Below, piece by piece: positions 17,538 through 25,771 of a stretch of 64,000 bases of DNA. Source of the DNA: CAYUQT01 sp964596165 (GTDB taxonomy: Bacteria; Planctomycetota; Phycisphaerae; UBA1845; JAFGLZ01). The stretch spans positions 48,002 to 112,001 of the forward strand of contig CAZQTW010000013.1 in the NCBI GenBank assembly GCA_964596165.1. The letters are read 5' to 3'. The notes beneath the pieces are model-generated. The model was not told the DNA's origin, made no database searches, and saw only the letters and a program-made list of their open reading frames with translations. Numbering within the stretch: position 1 is the first letter of the stretch; every line of letters begins with the position of its first letter. The position numbers and the translations under genes were made by a program.

Positions 17538-18788
17538 ATGGCGGCTGAGGCACCCAAAGGCTATAAGGTCTCGTGGTATCAGTTCACCGAGCATCCCGAT
17601 TCGGACTCCTGCTGGTCGCTCTCCGTCGGCCCGGACGGGCGCATCTACGCAGCGGCGTGCGCGGAAGGCATACCCGGCGGCATCGTCAAGCTTGTCCGCT
17701 ACAACGAGCAGACGGACAAGCTCGATTATCTGTTTGCCCTCGACGAGAAGGTCGATGATCCGGGCGACTCCGGCCGGGCGACCCAGTGCAAGGTCCATTA
17801 CAGCTTTGCCCCTTCGATGTCCGACGGGGTTCTCTATATGGCCACGCACCTCTCAGGACCGCCGATCGATCAGCCGGCCTATTCGCCGTGGCTGTCCTGG
17901 CACGATCCGAAGCGGTGTTTCCGCGGCAGCGCCCTGTTAGCCTTCAACACCAAGACCGACGAGGTGCTTTGGTGGGATACGCTGATCCCCAAGGAAGGGT
18001 GCCGATGCCTGCTCCATGATGAGGATCGCGGCCTGCTCTACGCCCTGAGTTACCCCCGCGATCATTTCATCATCTATGACATCAGGAAACGGAAGGGACG
18101 CGACGTCGGGCGCATCGGCTCGATCAATGCGCAGGCCCTCTTCCTGGACAAGAAGCACCGAGTATGGACCACGAATGATTATGGGCATTTGGTCCGATAT
18201 GATCCGGCCAAGGATCGGATGGAAACCTCGCCGTACGTCTTGCCGCACAACCCCGAGTTCCAGACGGGCTGGCACAGCGTCTTTTACGACGTGGTCGGAT
18301 CGCCGGATGGTGAGTGCGTCTACGCCGGAACCTGGATTGCCAACCCCTACCTGATGCGGATCTGGCCCAACGAGGGCGAATGGGGTCGCGTGGAGGATCT
18401 TGGCCCCACCACTCAGAAACGGGACCTGACCGTGCCCATCGACACGTTTACCGATCATTGTGGCGGGTTGACGTTCGGCGGCGACGGAATGCTGTACTAC
18501 GTGGCATCGCGATGGCGCGATCCGGCGTACTGCCCGAAGACCGTGACGGGGCGGGAGATGGAGGGCGTCGTTTGGCGGTTGAATCCGAGGACGCTCGAAC
18601 GAGAAGAGGTGGCTTACCTGGAACGACCCGACCAGAACGCACAGTACGTGTCGCGCGGCGCTGCGGATCACAACGGCGATCTTTTCTTTGGTCACGTAGG
18701 CCCGCGACCGGTAGGGATCTTCAAGGTCCATATGCCGGCGGATCGAAGGAAGAAGGATTCGCACTTGCCCATGCGAATGTGGGGTTGA
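17538..18788 (+). CDS. Beta-propeller protein without signal peptide (first of two)
   Basis: A 416-residue protein built of propeller-like repeats, with blade phrases SVGPDGRIYAAAC, LLAFNTKTDEVLWWD, LFLDKKHRVWTTND, GSPDGECVYAGTW and LTFGGDGMLYYVAS. It resembles YVTN/SMP-30/PQQ-type propellers. No signal peptide or Tat motif is present, so it appears cytoplasmic. Cysteines are fairly frequent (about eight), which fits a reducing compartment or metal contacts. It is followed after 100 bases by a second signal-less propeller. The family is unrecognised beyond fold, and binding or enzymatic function is unknown. The ATG at 17538 has AAGGA upstream. Confidence 0.78.
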   Translation: MAAEAPKGYKVSWYQFTEHPDSDSCWSLSVGPDGRIYAAACAEGIPGGIVKLVRYNEQTDKLDYLFALDEKVDDPGDSGRATQCKVHYSFAPSMSDGVLYMATHLSGPPIDQPAYSPWLSWHDPKRCFRGSALLAFNTKTDEVLWWDTLIPKEGCRCLLHDEDRGLLYALSYPRDHFIIYDIRKRKGRDVGRIGSINAQALFLDKKHRVWTTNDYGHLVRYDPAKDRMETSPYVLPHNPEFQTGWHSVFYDVVGSPDGECVYAGTWIANPYLMRIWPNEGEWGRVEDLGPTTQKRDLTVPIDTFTDHCGGLTFGGDGMLYYVASRWRDPAYCPKTVTGREMEGVVWRLNPRTLEREEVAYLERPDQNAQYVSRGAADHNGDLFFGHVGPRPVGIFKVHMPADRRKKDSHLPMRMWG

Positions 18789-18888
18789 CGAATGATCGCC
18801 CGCGTATCCGGGTGCCGACCCGGATGTCCGTTTCCTGAAACGTAACGTGGGCCTAAGCCCCGGTGTCGATGCCGGGAAAGAGGTCAGC

Positions 18889-19998
18889 ATGGCCACCAAG
18901 AAGAAATACGATATGAACTCCCCCGAGGCGAAGGCCCTGATCGACGAGATTGTCCACGGGACATTCATGAAGGAAGGTACGATGGTCGCCTTCCCGATGT
19001 GCTTTCCCGGCGCGAGCATCCCCATCGTCGCGGACGAGAGCCACATTACCGCCCTCGATATCACTCCGGAGGGCATCGTCTACGGCGGGACCAGCGGCAG
19101 GCTCACGCATCTCTTCGTAGGCATGTTTCACGGTGTGACCGGCATGGTCTTCGATATGGGCATCGTCGAAGGGGCCACCGGATGCGCCGCCATCGGCTGC
19201 GGTAAGGGGAAGTTCGTGGCGTGTGTGAATGGCCCGCGCGGCGGACGGATCATCACGGCCGGCCTCCAAGGCCTGCCCTTCGACCTGATTCAAGAGTGGG
19301 GCTTCGGTCGTCAGCCCTTCCAGGATCTCGGAGAGGTCGTCAAGGGCGAGCCGATCGTGCATGCCGTCATGGATAGTTCGAAGACTCGAATGATAGGCGT
19401 AACGACAGGGCATGCGTTCTCGGTCGATGTCGAGGCCTCTAGGTTCCAGGTGCTGGATCAGATCAAAGGGGCCGGAAGATTGGCGCTCGGATCAAAGGGA
19501 AATGTGTTTGGGCCGGATGAAGCCGATTCTCTATGGCGACTCGAGCCCCAGACCGGAAAGCTCACGCGAAAGGCCGTCAAGCTGCCCCGGGGCAACTGGA
19601 GCACCGCGCCCCTGAGCTGGGCGAGAAACAATGAATCGGGCCTGCTCCATGTGGCCGACAACGCGGGCAGCCTGTTTCCTTTCAATGAAGAGCAGGGATT
19701 CGGCCCCAGACTCGGCCGTACCCTGCTTGCCCCCGTGGGGCCAATGGCCGTCACGCTGGACGGTCGCCTGTTCGGCTTCTGCGGAGCGGAGCTGGCCAAG
19801 ATGTTCTGCTACGACCCCCATCGCAACGAAGTAGCCGACCTGGGTGTGGCCGTCTCGATCATCGAACGGCGCCGCTACGGGTACGTTTTCGGTGACGCCG
19901 TCACCGGTCGCGACGGCCAGATCTTCTTTGGCGAAGACGACGATATGGGGCATTTGTGGATATACTTCCCAAAGATCCGCAACATAAGGTGCCATTGA
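18889..19998 (+). CDS. Beta-propeller protein without signal peptide (second of two)
   Basis: A 369-residue propeller-like protein. Repeats include ALDITPEGIVYGGTSG, LALGSKGNVFGPDEADSLWRLEPQTG, AVTLDGRLFGFCG and VTGRDGQIFFGEDDDMGHLWIY. Like the preceding gene it lacks an export signal. The N-terminus (MATKKKYDMNSPEAKALIDE) is charged and helical. The start at 18889 is preceded by GAGG. Its stop TGA overlaps an ATG at 19998 (TGATG), which could couple translation into the next frame if the longer version of that protein is made. Function is unknown; the pairing suggests a two-propeller complex or sequential enzymes. Confidence 0.78.
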   Translation: MATKKKYDMNSPEAKALIDEIVHGTFMKEGTMVAFPMCFPGASIPIVADESHITALDITPEGIVYGGTSGRLTHLFVGMFHGVTGMVFDMGIVEGATGCAAIGCGKGKFVACVNGPRGGRIITAGLQGLPFDLIQEWGFGRQPFQDLGEVVKGEPIVHAVMDSSKTRMIGVTTGHAFSVDVEASRFQVLDQIKGAGRLALGSKGNVFGPDEADSLWRLEPQTGKLTRKAVKLPRGNWSTAPLSWARNNESGLLHVADNAGSLFPFNEEQGFGPRLGRTLLAPVGPMAVTLDGRLFGFCGAELAKMFCYDPHRNEVADLGVAVSIIERRRYGYVFGDAVTGRDGQIFFGEDDDMGHLWIYFPKIRNIRCH

Positions 19999-20070
19999 TG
20001 CGGCATCAAACCTGCAACATCGCTGCGCAAGCCGTACCGGAGGTATCTGTCTTGTCCGGATACGACCACA

Positions 20071-20091
20071 TCGGGACTCGGGACTCGGGAC
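20071..20091. repeat. Heptamer tandem repeat, three copies of TCGGGAC
   Basis: Three perfect TCGGGAC units lie at 20071, 20078 and 20085, next to TCCGGTCCGGAC. They sit in the junction between two propeller genes, close to a second heptamer tract in the opposite sense. Confidence 0.7.
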
Positions 20092-20141
20092 TCCGGTCCG
20101 GACGTTGGTCTTGGCTCGCTCGCTACCCCGAACCCAACGCC

Positions 20142-20162
20142 CGATACCTCATACCCGATACC
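20142..20162. repeat. Heptamer tandem repeat CGATACC/TCATACC, three copies
   Basis: CGATACC, TCATACC and CGATACC are consecutive. The reverse complement (GGTATCG) resembles the TCGGGAC tract 50 bases upstream, so the two tracts form an inverted pair with 7-base periodicity, 25 bases before the preferred start of the TolB-like gene. Confidence 0.65.
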
Positions 20163-20186
20163 CGTTTCCAATGTCGTGCTCTATCG

Positions 20187-21212
20187 ATGGTGTTAGCCAG
20201 CCTCATTCTCGCTTCGCCCTCACACGCGGAACAACCCCCAAACGACCCTGGCGTCATGCAATTGGCCAGCGAGGTCCGCACAAAGGGGTGGATCGTCTAC
20301 GACGCCTACATGGAGACCAAGGATTGGGACTTGTTCGTCATGCGCCCGGACGGATCGGCGCGACGAAACATCACGAACACACCGCAGTACACCGAAGTGG
20401 CACCGCGATTCTCGCCCGACGGCAAGAAGCTCCTGTACCGACGGCTCCCGCGAGGGGCAATCATCAGCCACGACGTGTGGGGATTTCAGGGACAGCTCGT
20501 CATTTCCAATGCGGACGGCACGGACCCCGTGGTCTACGGCGACAAAGGAGAATACCCCTGGGCCTGCTGGTCGCCCGACGGCAAGCAGATCTCCTGTTTG
20601 AGGCCGAAGGGCATCCAAATCGTTGACTTGGCCACCAAGAAGGTCGTCCGAGAAATGCCGAGAAAGGGTTTCTACCAACAGTTGTATTGGTCGCCGGACG
20701 GAGAATGGTTCGTCGGTGTCGCCAACCACTTGGGAAAAGACTGGACCGTCGCGAGGATGAACATCGAGACGGGTGAAGTAAACGCCATCAACACCCTGGG
20801 GGGCGGAAGTTGTACCCCGGACTGGTTTCCCGATTCGAAGCGGGTGATCTATTCGTTCAATCCTCCCGGCCAGAAAGGCTATGGCTGGACCCAATTGTGG
20901 ATGGCCGGTGCCGACGGAACCAATCCCCGTCTGGTCTACGGGCAGGTCGGCCGGCACACCTATGGCGGGGCCCTTTCTCCGGATGGAGCGTATGTCTTAA
21001 TGTCCATGTCGGTAATCGACGGAGGTTTATCAGAATGGAAAGGGGCGCCGATGGCCTTGATGCGGCTGGCCGACACCCCGACAATTGAGGGCAAGAGTGA
21101 GGCCCTGCGCCGGTTGCATCCAGACACCAAGGACGGGCCGATTCTGCGGCTGGGCGACGGGTGGGAACCCCACTGGACATACACAGAGATCTTCGAGAAA
21201 CAGGCGAAATAG
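20187..21212 (+). CDS. Secreted TolB-like beta-propeller protein (tandem copy 1)
   Basis: A 341-residue exported propeller of the TolB/DPP-IV-like class. Blade motifs are DLFVMRPDGSARRNITNTP, PRFSPDGKKLLYRRLP, WACWSPDGKQISCL and LYWSPDGEWFVGV. It is a tandem paralogue of the gene at 21406-22443. The start is uncertain. ATG at 20187 gives a short signal (MVLASLILASPSHAEQ) and a length matching the paralogue, but has no ribosome-binding site. An in-frame ATG at 19998 overlaps the previous stop and would add a 63-residue leader encoded by heptamer repeats. I prefer 20187 and suspect the repeats have entered the 5' end of the gene. Confidence 0.85.
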   Translation: MVLASLILASPSHAEQPPNDPGVMQLASEVRTKGWIVYDAYMETKDWDLFVMRPDGSARRNITNTPQYTEVAPRFSPDGKKLLYRRLPRGAIISHDVWGFQGQLVISNADGTDPVVYGDKGEYPWACWSPDGKQISCLRPKGIQIVDLATKKVVREMPRKGFYQQLYWSPDGEWFVGVANHLGKDWTVARMNIETGEVNAINTLGGGSCTPDWFPDSKRVIYSFNPPGQKGYGWTQLWMAGADGTNPRLVYGQVGRHTYGGALSPDGAYVLMSMSVIDGGLSEWKGAPMALMRLADTPTIEGKSEALRRLHPDTKDGPILRLGDGWEPHWTYTEIFEKQAK

Positions 21213-21405
21213 GGATGACGGGGGCATCGAAACCTCCAAAATGACGGCAAAACCAGGCCGCATTCATTCGATAGCGGTAGACAAGCCGATTGGCCAACAG
21301 ACAGAGAGCGATCTTGTAACCCGTCAGAGCATGACAGAGGAAACGGAAAATGCGAAGTCATGATTTTGGCGACAAGGTGATAATTCCAGAAGGAGTCCCC
21401 CATCG

Positions 21406-22443
21406 ATGAGGATATTGCGAACACTGTTTCTGGCCACTGCGCTTTTCCTGACGTATCCGGCGGCTTTGGAGGGTGAACAATCGTCCGACCCTGCGGTGAT
21501 CGCACTGGCCGGCGAACTGCATGACAAGGGCTGGATTGCCTATAGCGCCCGCAGCGCGGCCGGCGACTGGGACATCTTCCTGATGCGGCCCGATGGATCA
21601 GACAGTCGCAACATCACGAACACGCCGGAAACCAACGAGGCCGCACCACGATTCAGCCCTGACGGCAAGAAGATGCTCTATCGGCGGTTGCCGAAGACCG
21701 CGAAGATCAGCCACGACGAATGGGGGTTCAAAGGCCGGCTGATCATGGCGAATTCGGACGGCACGAATCCCGTTGTTCAGGGCAATGACGGCGAATTCCC
21801 CTGGGCCTCGTGGTCTCCCGATGGCAGACAGATCGCCTGTCTGAGCCTCAAGGGTATTGAGATCTACGATCTCGATACCAAGAAGCTCCTGAGAAAGATG
21901 AACAGGAAAGGCTGTTATCAGCAGCTTTACTGGTCGCCGGACGGCAAGTGGTTCTGCAGCGTTTCCAATTTCCTCGGGGAGATGTGGACCGTCGCCCGAC
22001 TGAACGCCGAGACCGGCGAAATCAATGCCGTCAGCTCGTATCAGAACTGCACGCCCGATTGGTTCCCCGACTCGAAGAGGATCATCTTCGCGCACCGCCC
22101 CGCCGGTCAAGAGAACGACTACGGGTACACTCAGATGTGGATGGCCGACGGCGACGGCAAGAACAAGCGGCTTGTCTACGGAGAGGACGGACGGCACATC
22201 TACGGGGCGCTCGTCTCACCAGACGGCAAATACGTCATGTTCACCTCGGGACCCAAGGACGGGTCCGGCGCCGACAAGGCCGGGGCGCCGATGGGAATTG
22301 TCCGGTTCGCCGATACGCCGATGATCACGGGCGAGAGCAAGGCCCTGCGGAAGCTCCACCCCAACACCAAGAACGGACCGGTGCTCTGGCTGCCCATGGG
22401 TTGGGAGCCGCACTGGACCTGCGCCGAAATCGGAGGGAAGTGA
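21406..22443 (+). CDS. Secreted TolB-like beta-propeller protein (tandem copy 2)
   Basis: A 345-residue paralogue of the preceding gene with a clear signal peptide (MRILRTLFLATALFLTYPAA). It has the same blade motifs: DIFLMRPDGSDSRNITNTP, PRFSPDGKKMLYRRLP, WASWSPDGRQIACL and LYWSPDGKWFCSV. AGGAG lies ten bases before ATG 21406. The lipoprotein gene begins three bases after its stop, and AlgI/AlgJ homologues follow with 5- and 11-base gaps, so this propeller is the first gene of a likely four-gene transcript. TolB-type propellers usually bind partner proteins or peptides. Here it may be an adaptor or surface component of the acetylation machinery. Confidence 0.88.
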   Translation: MRILRTLFLATALFLTYPAALEGEQSSDPAVIALAGELHDKGWIAYSARSAAGDWDIFLMRPDGSDSRNITNTPETNEAAPRFSPDGKKMLYRRLPKTAKISHDEWGFKGRLIMANSDGTNPVVQGNDGEFPWASWSPDGRQIACLSLKGIEIYDLDTKKLLRKMNRKGCYQQLYWSPDGKWFCSVSNFLGEMWTVARLNAETGEINAVSSYQNCTPDWFPDSKRIIFAHRPAGQENDYGYTQMWMADGDGKNKRLVYGEDGRHIYGALVSPDGKYVMFTSGPKDGSGADKAGAPMGIVRFADTPMITGESKALRKLHPNTKNGPVLWLPMGWEPHWTCAEIGGK

Positions 22444-22446
22444 ATC

Positions 22447-23010
22447 ATGCGTGGAAATCAAGTTGCCCGGCGCATTTTGCGTCGCCTTGTTCCGGCGGTG
22501 TGCTGTCTGAGCACGATGGCATGTCTCTCCTGCCGGAAGCAAACGGTGACCTCGCAGCCGGCCGGCACTCAGGCTGCCGCATCCGAAAGGTCCGCGGCGA
22601 ACGACGGGGCCGATGCCAACGTCACCACAAAAGGTACCGTTGAGGTCACCGCCAGACTCGAAGAGATCCGCTTCTGGAAGGAGAACGAGACAGACTTCCC
22701 ACCCAATGACCTGTACGACTACGCATACATCATGAAGTATCGGGTGCTGAAGACGCACCGCGGCAAGGTCGAGGGTGACACGATCTACGTGGGGCACTAT
22801 AACCCCCGCAAGCTCCGCAGCGCCGTGGCCGACGAGCGGGTGAAAGATATCGGCGGCAATCTGAAGCGATTCAAAGCCGGCGAGACGCACCGGATGGCCC
22901 TCGATGTGCCCATCGACGACTGCTATATGGGCCCAATCCTCAACAAGTACAACGCCGAGCACAAGGGCCCCATCTACTTCGCCGTGTGGACCAACCGCAC
23001 GGGCAGCTAG
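22447..23010 (+). CDS. Small putative lipoprotein between TolB-like and AlgI genes
   Basis: A 187-residue protein with an N-terminal hydrophobic segment and cysteines in MACLSC (about residues 24-29), consistent with a non-canonical lipobox. A Ser/Ala/Asn-rich linker (about 32-62) precedes a compact C-terminal domain (about 63-185) with beta-rich patterns such as KGTVEVTARLEEIRFWK and VEGDTIYVGHYNP. I do not recognise a named family. It starts three bases after the TolB-like gene and ends five bases before the MBOAT gene, so it very probably works with the O-acetylation module, perhaps as a periplasmic or outer-leaflet accessory. Confidence 0.75.
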   Translation: MRGNQVARRILRRLVPAVCCLSTMACLSCRKQTVTSQPAGTQAAASERSAANDGADANVTTKGTVEVTARLEEIRFWKENETDFPPNDLYDYAYIMKYRVLKTHRGKVEGDTIYVGHYNPRKLRSAVADERVKDIGGNLKRFKAGETHRMALDVPIDDCYMGPILNKYNAEHKGPIYFAVWTNRTGS

Positions 23011-23015
23011 GCACA

Positions 23016-24416
23016 ATGCTCTTTACCTCCCACGCATTCCTCTTCTATTTCCTACCGCTGGTGCTGGTGCTGTACTATGCGCTGCCCTGGCGGCGCAACA
23101 TTCCTTTGCTCATCGCCAGTTATGTCTTCTACGGCTGGTGGGAACCCCGGTTTCTCCTGCTGATGGCGTTCAACACCGTGGTCATGTACGTCTGTGGCCG
23201 GGCCATCGGCTCGGCCCCGGCGGGCAGCCGGCGTCGAACGATTGCCTTAGCCTGTGCCGTGGTGGCTGGTCTTGGGCTGCTCGGTTTCTTCAAGTACTTC
23301 ATGTTCCTCGAGGACAACCTGAACCGGCTTCTCGCCGTTTTCGGTGCGGATTCACTTCCCGTCGTTCGGGTGCTGTTGCCTGTCGGTATATCGTTCTACA
23401 CCTTTGCCGGCCTGACCTATCCGGTCGACGTCTATCGCGGCGCCTGCCCTCCGGCGCGCTCATTCTGGGACATTGCGACGTTTGTCTCGATGTTCCCGCA
23501 GATCATGGCGGGGCCGATCGTGAGGTACAACACCCTCGCCGACCAATTGGCGAGTCGGACGTACACGCTGGATCGCTTTTCGTCCGGTGTCGCCCTTTTC
23601 ATGCTGGGGTTCGCCAAGAAGATCCTGCTGGCGAATGAGATCCAGAAGGTGGCCGATGCGGTCTTCGGCGCGGATGCGCCTGGAATCCTGGATGCGTGGG
23701 TCGGGGTGTCTGCTTACGCGTTTCAACTCTATTTCGACTTCTCGGGATACAGCGACATGGCCATCGGCCTGGCACGCATGCTCGGGTTCGAGATTCCGCG
23801 AAACTTCAACGCCCCCTATCTGGCCGACAGCATTACTGACTTCTGGCGTCGTTGGCACATCTCGCTCTCCACATTCTTCCGCGAGTATCTGTACATTCCG
23901 CTCGGCGGCAACCGAAAGGGCGGTTTCCGGACCTACGTCAACCTGGCCATCGTGATGTTGCTGTGCGGCCTCTGGCATGGAGCGGCATGGACATTCGTTT
24001 TCTGGGGCGCTTACCACGGAGCCTTCCTGATTGCCGAACGGTGGACGGCCAAACGAAGCCTTTATGCAAGCATGCCACGGCCGCTGCGGGTCCTGCTTAC
24101 GTTCATCATCGTCCTGGTTGGATGGGTCTTTTTCCGGTCAAGCAGCTTCACCGGCGGTGTCCACTACCTCGGCGCCATGGCCGGACTGAACGGCCTGATC
24201 GGTGGGACGGCCTTGCTCGGTGCCGAGATCTACACCCGGGCGCACTTCGTTGAAATCGGCTTGTGCGTCCTGCTGGCGTTCACACCGTTGCAGGCGTTCG
24301 ACTGGTCGGAACGAGTGACATGGGGCAAGTTGATCGTCGCGATTCCTTTGTTCGTCGCGGCGGTGGCAGCGATGTACACGCAAGCGTTCAGCCCGTTTCT
24401 GTACTTTCAGTTCTAG
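23016..24416 (+). CDS. AlgI-type membrane-bound O-acyltransferase (MBOAT)
   Basis: A 466-residue polytopic inner-membrane protein of the MBOAT family, which passes acetyl groups across the membrane for polysaccharide modification. Diagnostic segments are GISFYTFAGLTYPVDVYRG (about residues 124-142), FPQIMAGPIVRY (160-171), FQLYFDFSGYSDMAIGLARM (236-255) and the catalytic LCGLWHGA with His321, the equivalent of the essential AlgI histidine. The start at 23016 is preferred to the upstream in-frame start because that one overlaps the lipoprotein gene. The AlgJ/AlgX-like partner follows after 11 bases. No alginate polymerase genes are nearby, so the acceptor glycan is another polymer or is encoded elsewhere. 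Confidence 0.95.
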   Translation: MLFTSHAFLFYFLPLVLVLYYALPWRRNIPLLIASYVFYGWWEPRFLLLMAFNTVVMYVCGRAIGSAPAGSRRRTIALACAVVAGLGLLGFFKYFMFLEDNLNRLLAVFGADSLPVVRVLLPVGISFYTFAGLTYPVDVYRGACPPARSFWDIATFVSMFPQIMAGPIVRYNTLADQLASRTYTLDRFSSGVALFMLGFAKKILLANEIQKVADAVFGADAPGILDAWVGVSAYAFQLYFDFSGYSDMAIGLARMLGFEIPRNFNAPYLADSITDFWRRWHISLSTFFREYLYIPLGGNRKGGFRTYVNLAIVMLLCGLWHGAAWTFVFWGAYHGAFLIAERWTAKRSLYASMPRPLRVLLTFIIVLVGWVFFRSSSFTGGVHYLGAMAGLNGLIGGTALLGAEIYTRAHFVEIGLCVLLAFTPLQAFDWSERVTWGKLIVAIPLFVAAVAAMYTQAFSPFLYFQF

Positions 24417-24427
24417 GAGTGGTCGCG

Positions 24428-25600
24428 ATGCGAGGTCGGCTCCCGCAGATTGTCTTGATCGCAGCCTTTCTCCTTTCCATTTCCGCGGTTGGCGTTGTTC
24501 AGGCGATCCTTGAATACCGCGAGGGCGAACGGCCACAGGTCGCCGATCTGTTTGTCAGCCTGCCTACCGTCATGAACTTGCGTTTATTCGAAAAGAATCT
24601 CGAAAACAGTTCCTGGCTTTGTAAGCAGTCGCGCCCGCTGATGCAGTACGCGCGATTTGTGGCGCTTCACGATCCCGGCCAGAAGGCCATTCTCGGGCGC
24701 GAGGGCTGGTGGTTCTATCGGCCGGATGTTCGTTACCTGATCGAGGAACCCGAACCGCAAGACCGCCCCGGCAGCGGAACGGCCCCCATTACGGCGGCCA
24801 TCGTATCCTTTCGCGATCAGCTCGCCCAGCGGGGCATCCATCTGATGGTGGTCCCCGCACCCGGCAAGCCGAGCGTCTATCCCGAGATGCTGAGCTCCCG
24901 CGCCGGAAAGCGTGACAAGAGCCACCGCACGCACTCGGCCTGTGTCATCTCAGTATTGCGCGGGGCAGGGATCGAAGTGGTTGATCTCTTTGAGGTGTTT
25001 GCCGACGCACGCGAAGCGCATTCCGGAAACGATTCAGGGCTCATCTATCTTGCCCGCGACACGCACTGGTCCGGTCACGGCGTTCGTCTGGCCGCCGAGG
25101 TCATCGCCAAGAGAATCCGCGAACTGGGATGGGTACCGCCAGGAACGATCAAATACGATCTCAAACCCGTGGCCGTCAACCGCCGGGGCGACGTCCTCAA
25201 GATGCTGGGCAATCCCCGGATTGATCGACTCTACCCCCTCGAAGATGCCGCGTGTACGCGCGTCGTCCGAGCAGACACGGGAAAGGCATACAAAGACGAC
25301 CCCAACGCCGCGATACTCGTCATGGGTGATAGCTTTCTTCGGATCTACGAGCGCGACGAGCCCGGCTCGGCTGGATTGATTGCCCACCTTGCCTACGAAC
25401 TCGCCCAGCCGATGGCCTCTCTCGTGGGAGACGGTGGGGCATCAACGCTCGTGAGGCAGGATCTTGCTCGTCGACCGGACCTGCTGGCCGGCAAGAAGGT
25501 GGTCGTCTGGGAGTTTGTCGAGCGAGACATCCGTTTCGGAACGAATGGCTGGGAAGACGTCAGGCTGCCGGAGCCTTCCTCCAGACCAGCCTCACCCTGA
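24428..25600 (+). CDS. AlgJ/AlgX-like SGNH-type polysaccharide O-acetyltransferase
   Basis: A 390-residue protein anchored by one N-terminal helix (about residues 7-27), with a periplasmic SGNH-like domain. The catalytic Asp-His motif DTHWSGHG (211-218) and the Ser motif GDSF (300-303) are intact and about 90 residues apart, as in AlgX/AlgJ. These enzymes transfer acetyl from the MBOAT partner onto the polysaccharide. ATG at 24428 follows GGAG at eight bases. It is last in the TolB-like/lipoprotein/AlgI/AlgJ operon. Family assignment is strong; the glycan substrate is not alginate by any evidence in this window. Confidence 0.92.
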   Translation: MRGRLPQIVLIAAFLLSISAVGVVQAILEYREGERPQVADLFVSLPTVMNLRLFEKNLENSSWLCKQSRPLMQYARFVALHDPGQKAILGREGWWFYRPDVRYLIEEPEPQDRPGSGTAPITAAIVSFRDQLAQRGIHLMVVPAPGKPSVYPEMLSSRAGKRDKSHRTHSACVISVLRGAGIEVVDLFEVFADAREAHSGNDSGLIYLARDTHWSGHGVRLAAEVIAKRIRELGWVPPGTIKYDLKPVAVNRRGDVLKMLGNPRIDRLYPLEDAACTRVVRADTGKAYKDDPNAAILVMGDSFLRIYERDEPGSAGLIAHLAYELAQPMASLVGDGGASTLVRQDLARRPDLLAGKKVVVWEFVERDIRFGTNGWEDVRLPEPSSRPASP

Positions 25601-25771
25601 TCAGCAGCCCCCCCGATCCGCGCCGTCACTGACCTTGACGCCCCCCACCGAGACCGGCTACCTATAGCATGATGAGCGCCCTCGGCATTGGGATTTCGTA
25701 CCCCTCGTGGGAGCGGGATTGACGAAATGCCGCCAAGTCTGGCGAGCCCCAGCGACGGTGGAGTCTGGACC

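Noticed and set aside
23016..25600. Alginate biosynthesis locus
   Set aside because: Only the acetylation pair is present; no alg8/alg44-type polymerase, epimerase or lyase genes occur in the window.
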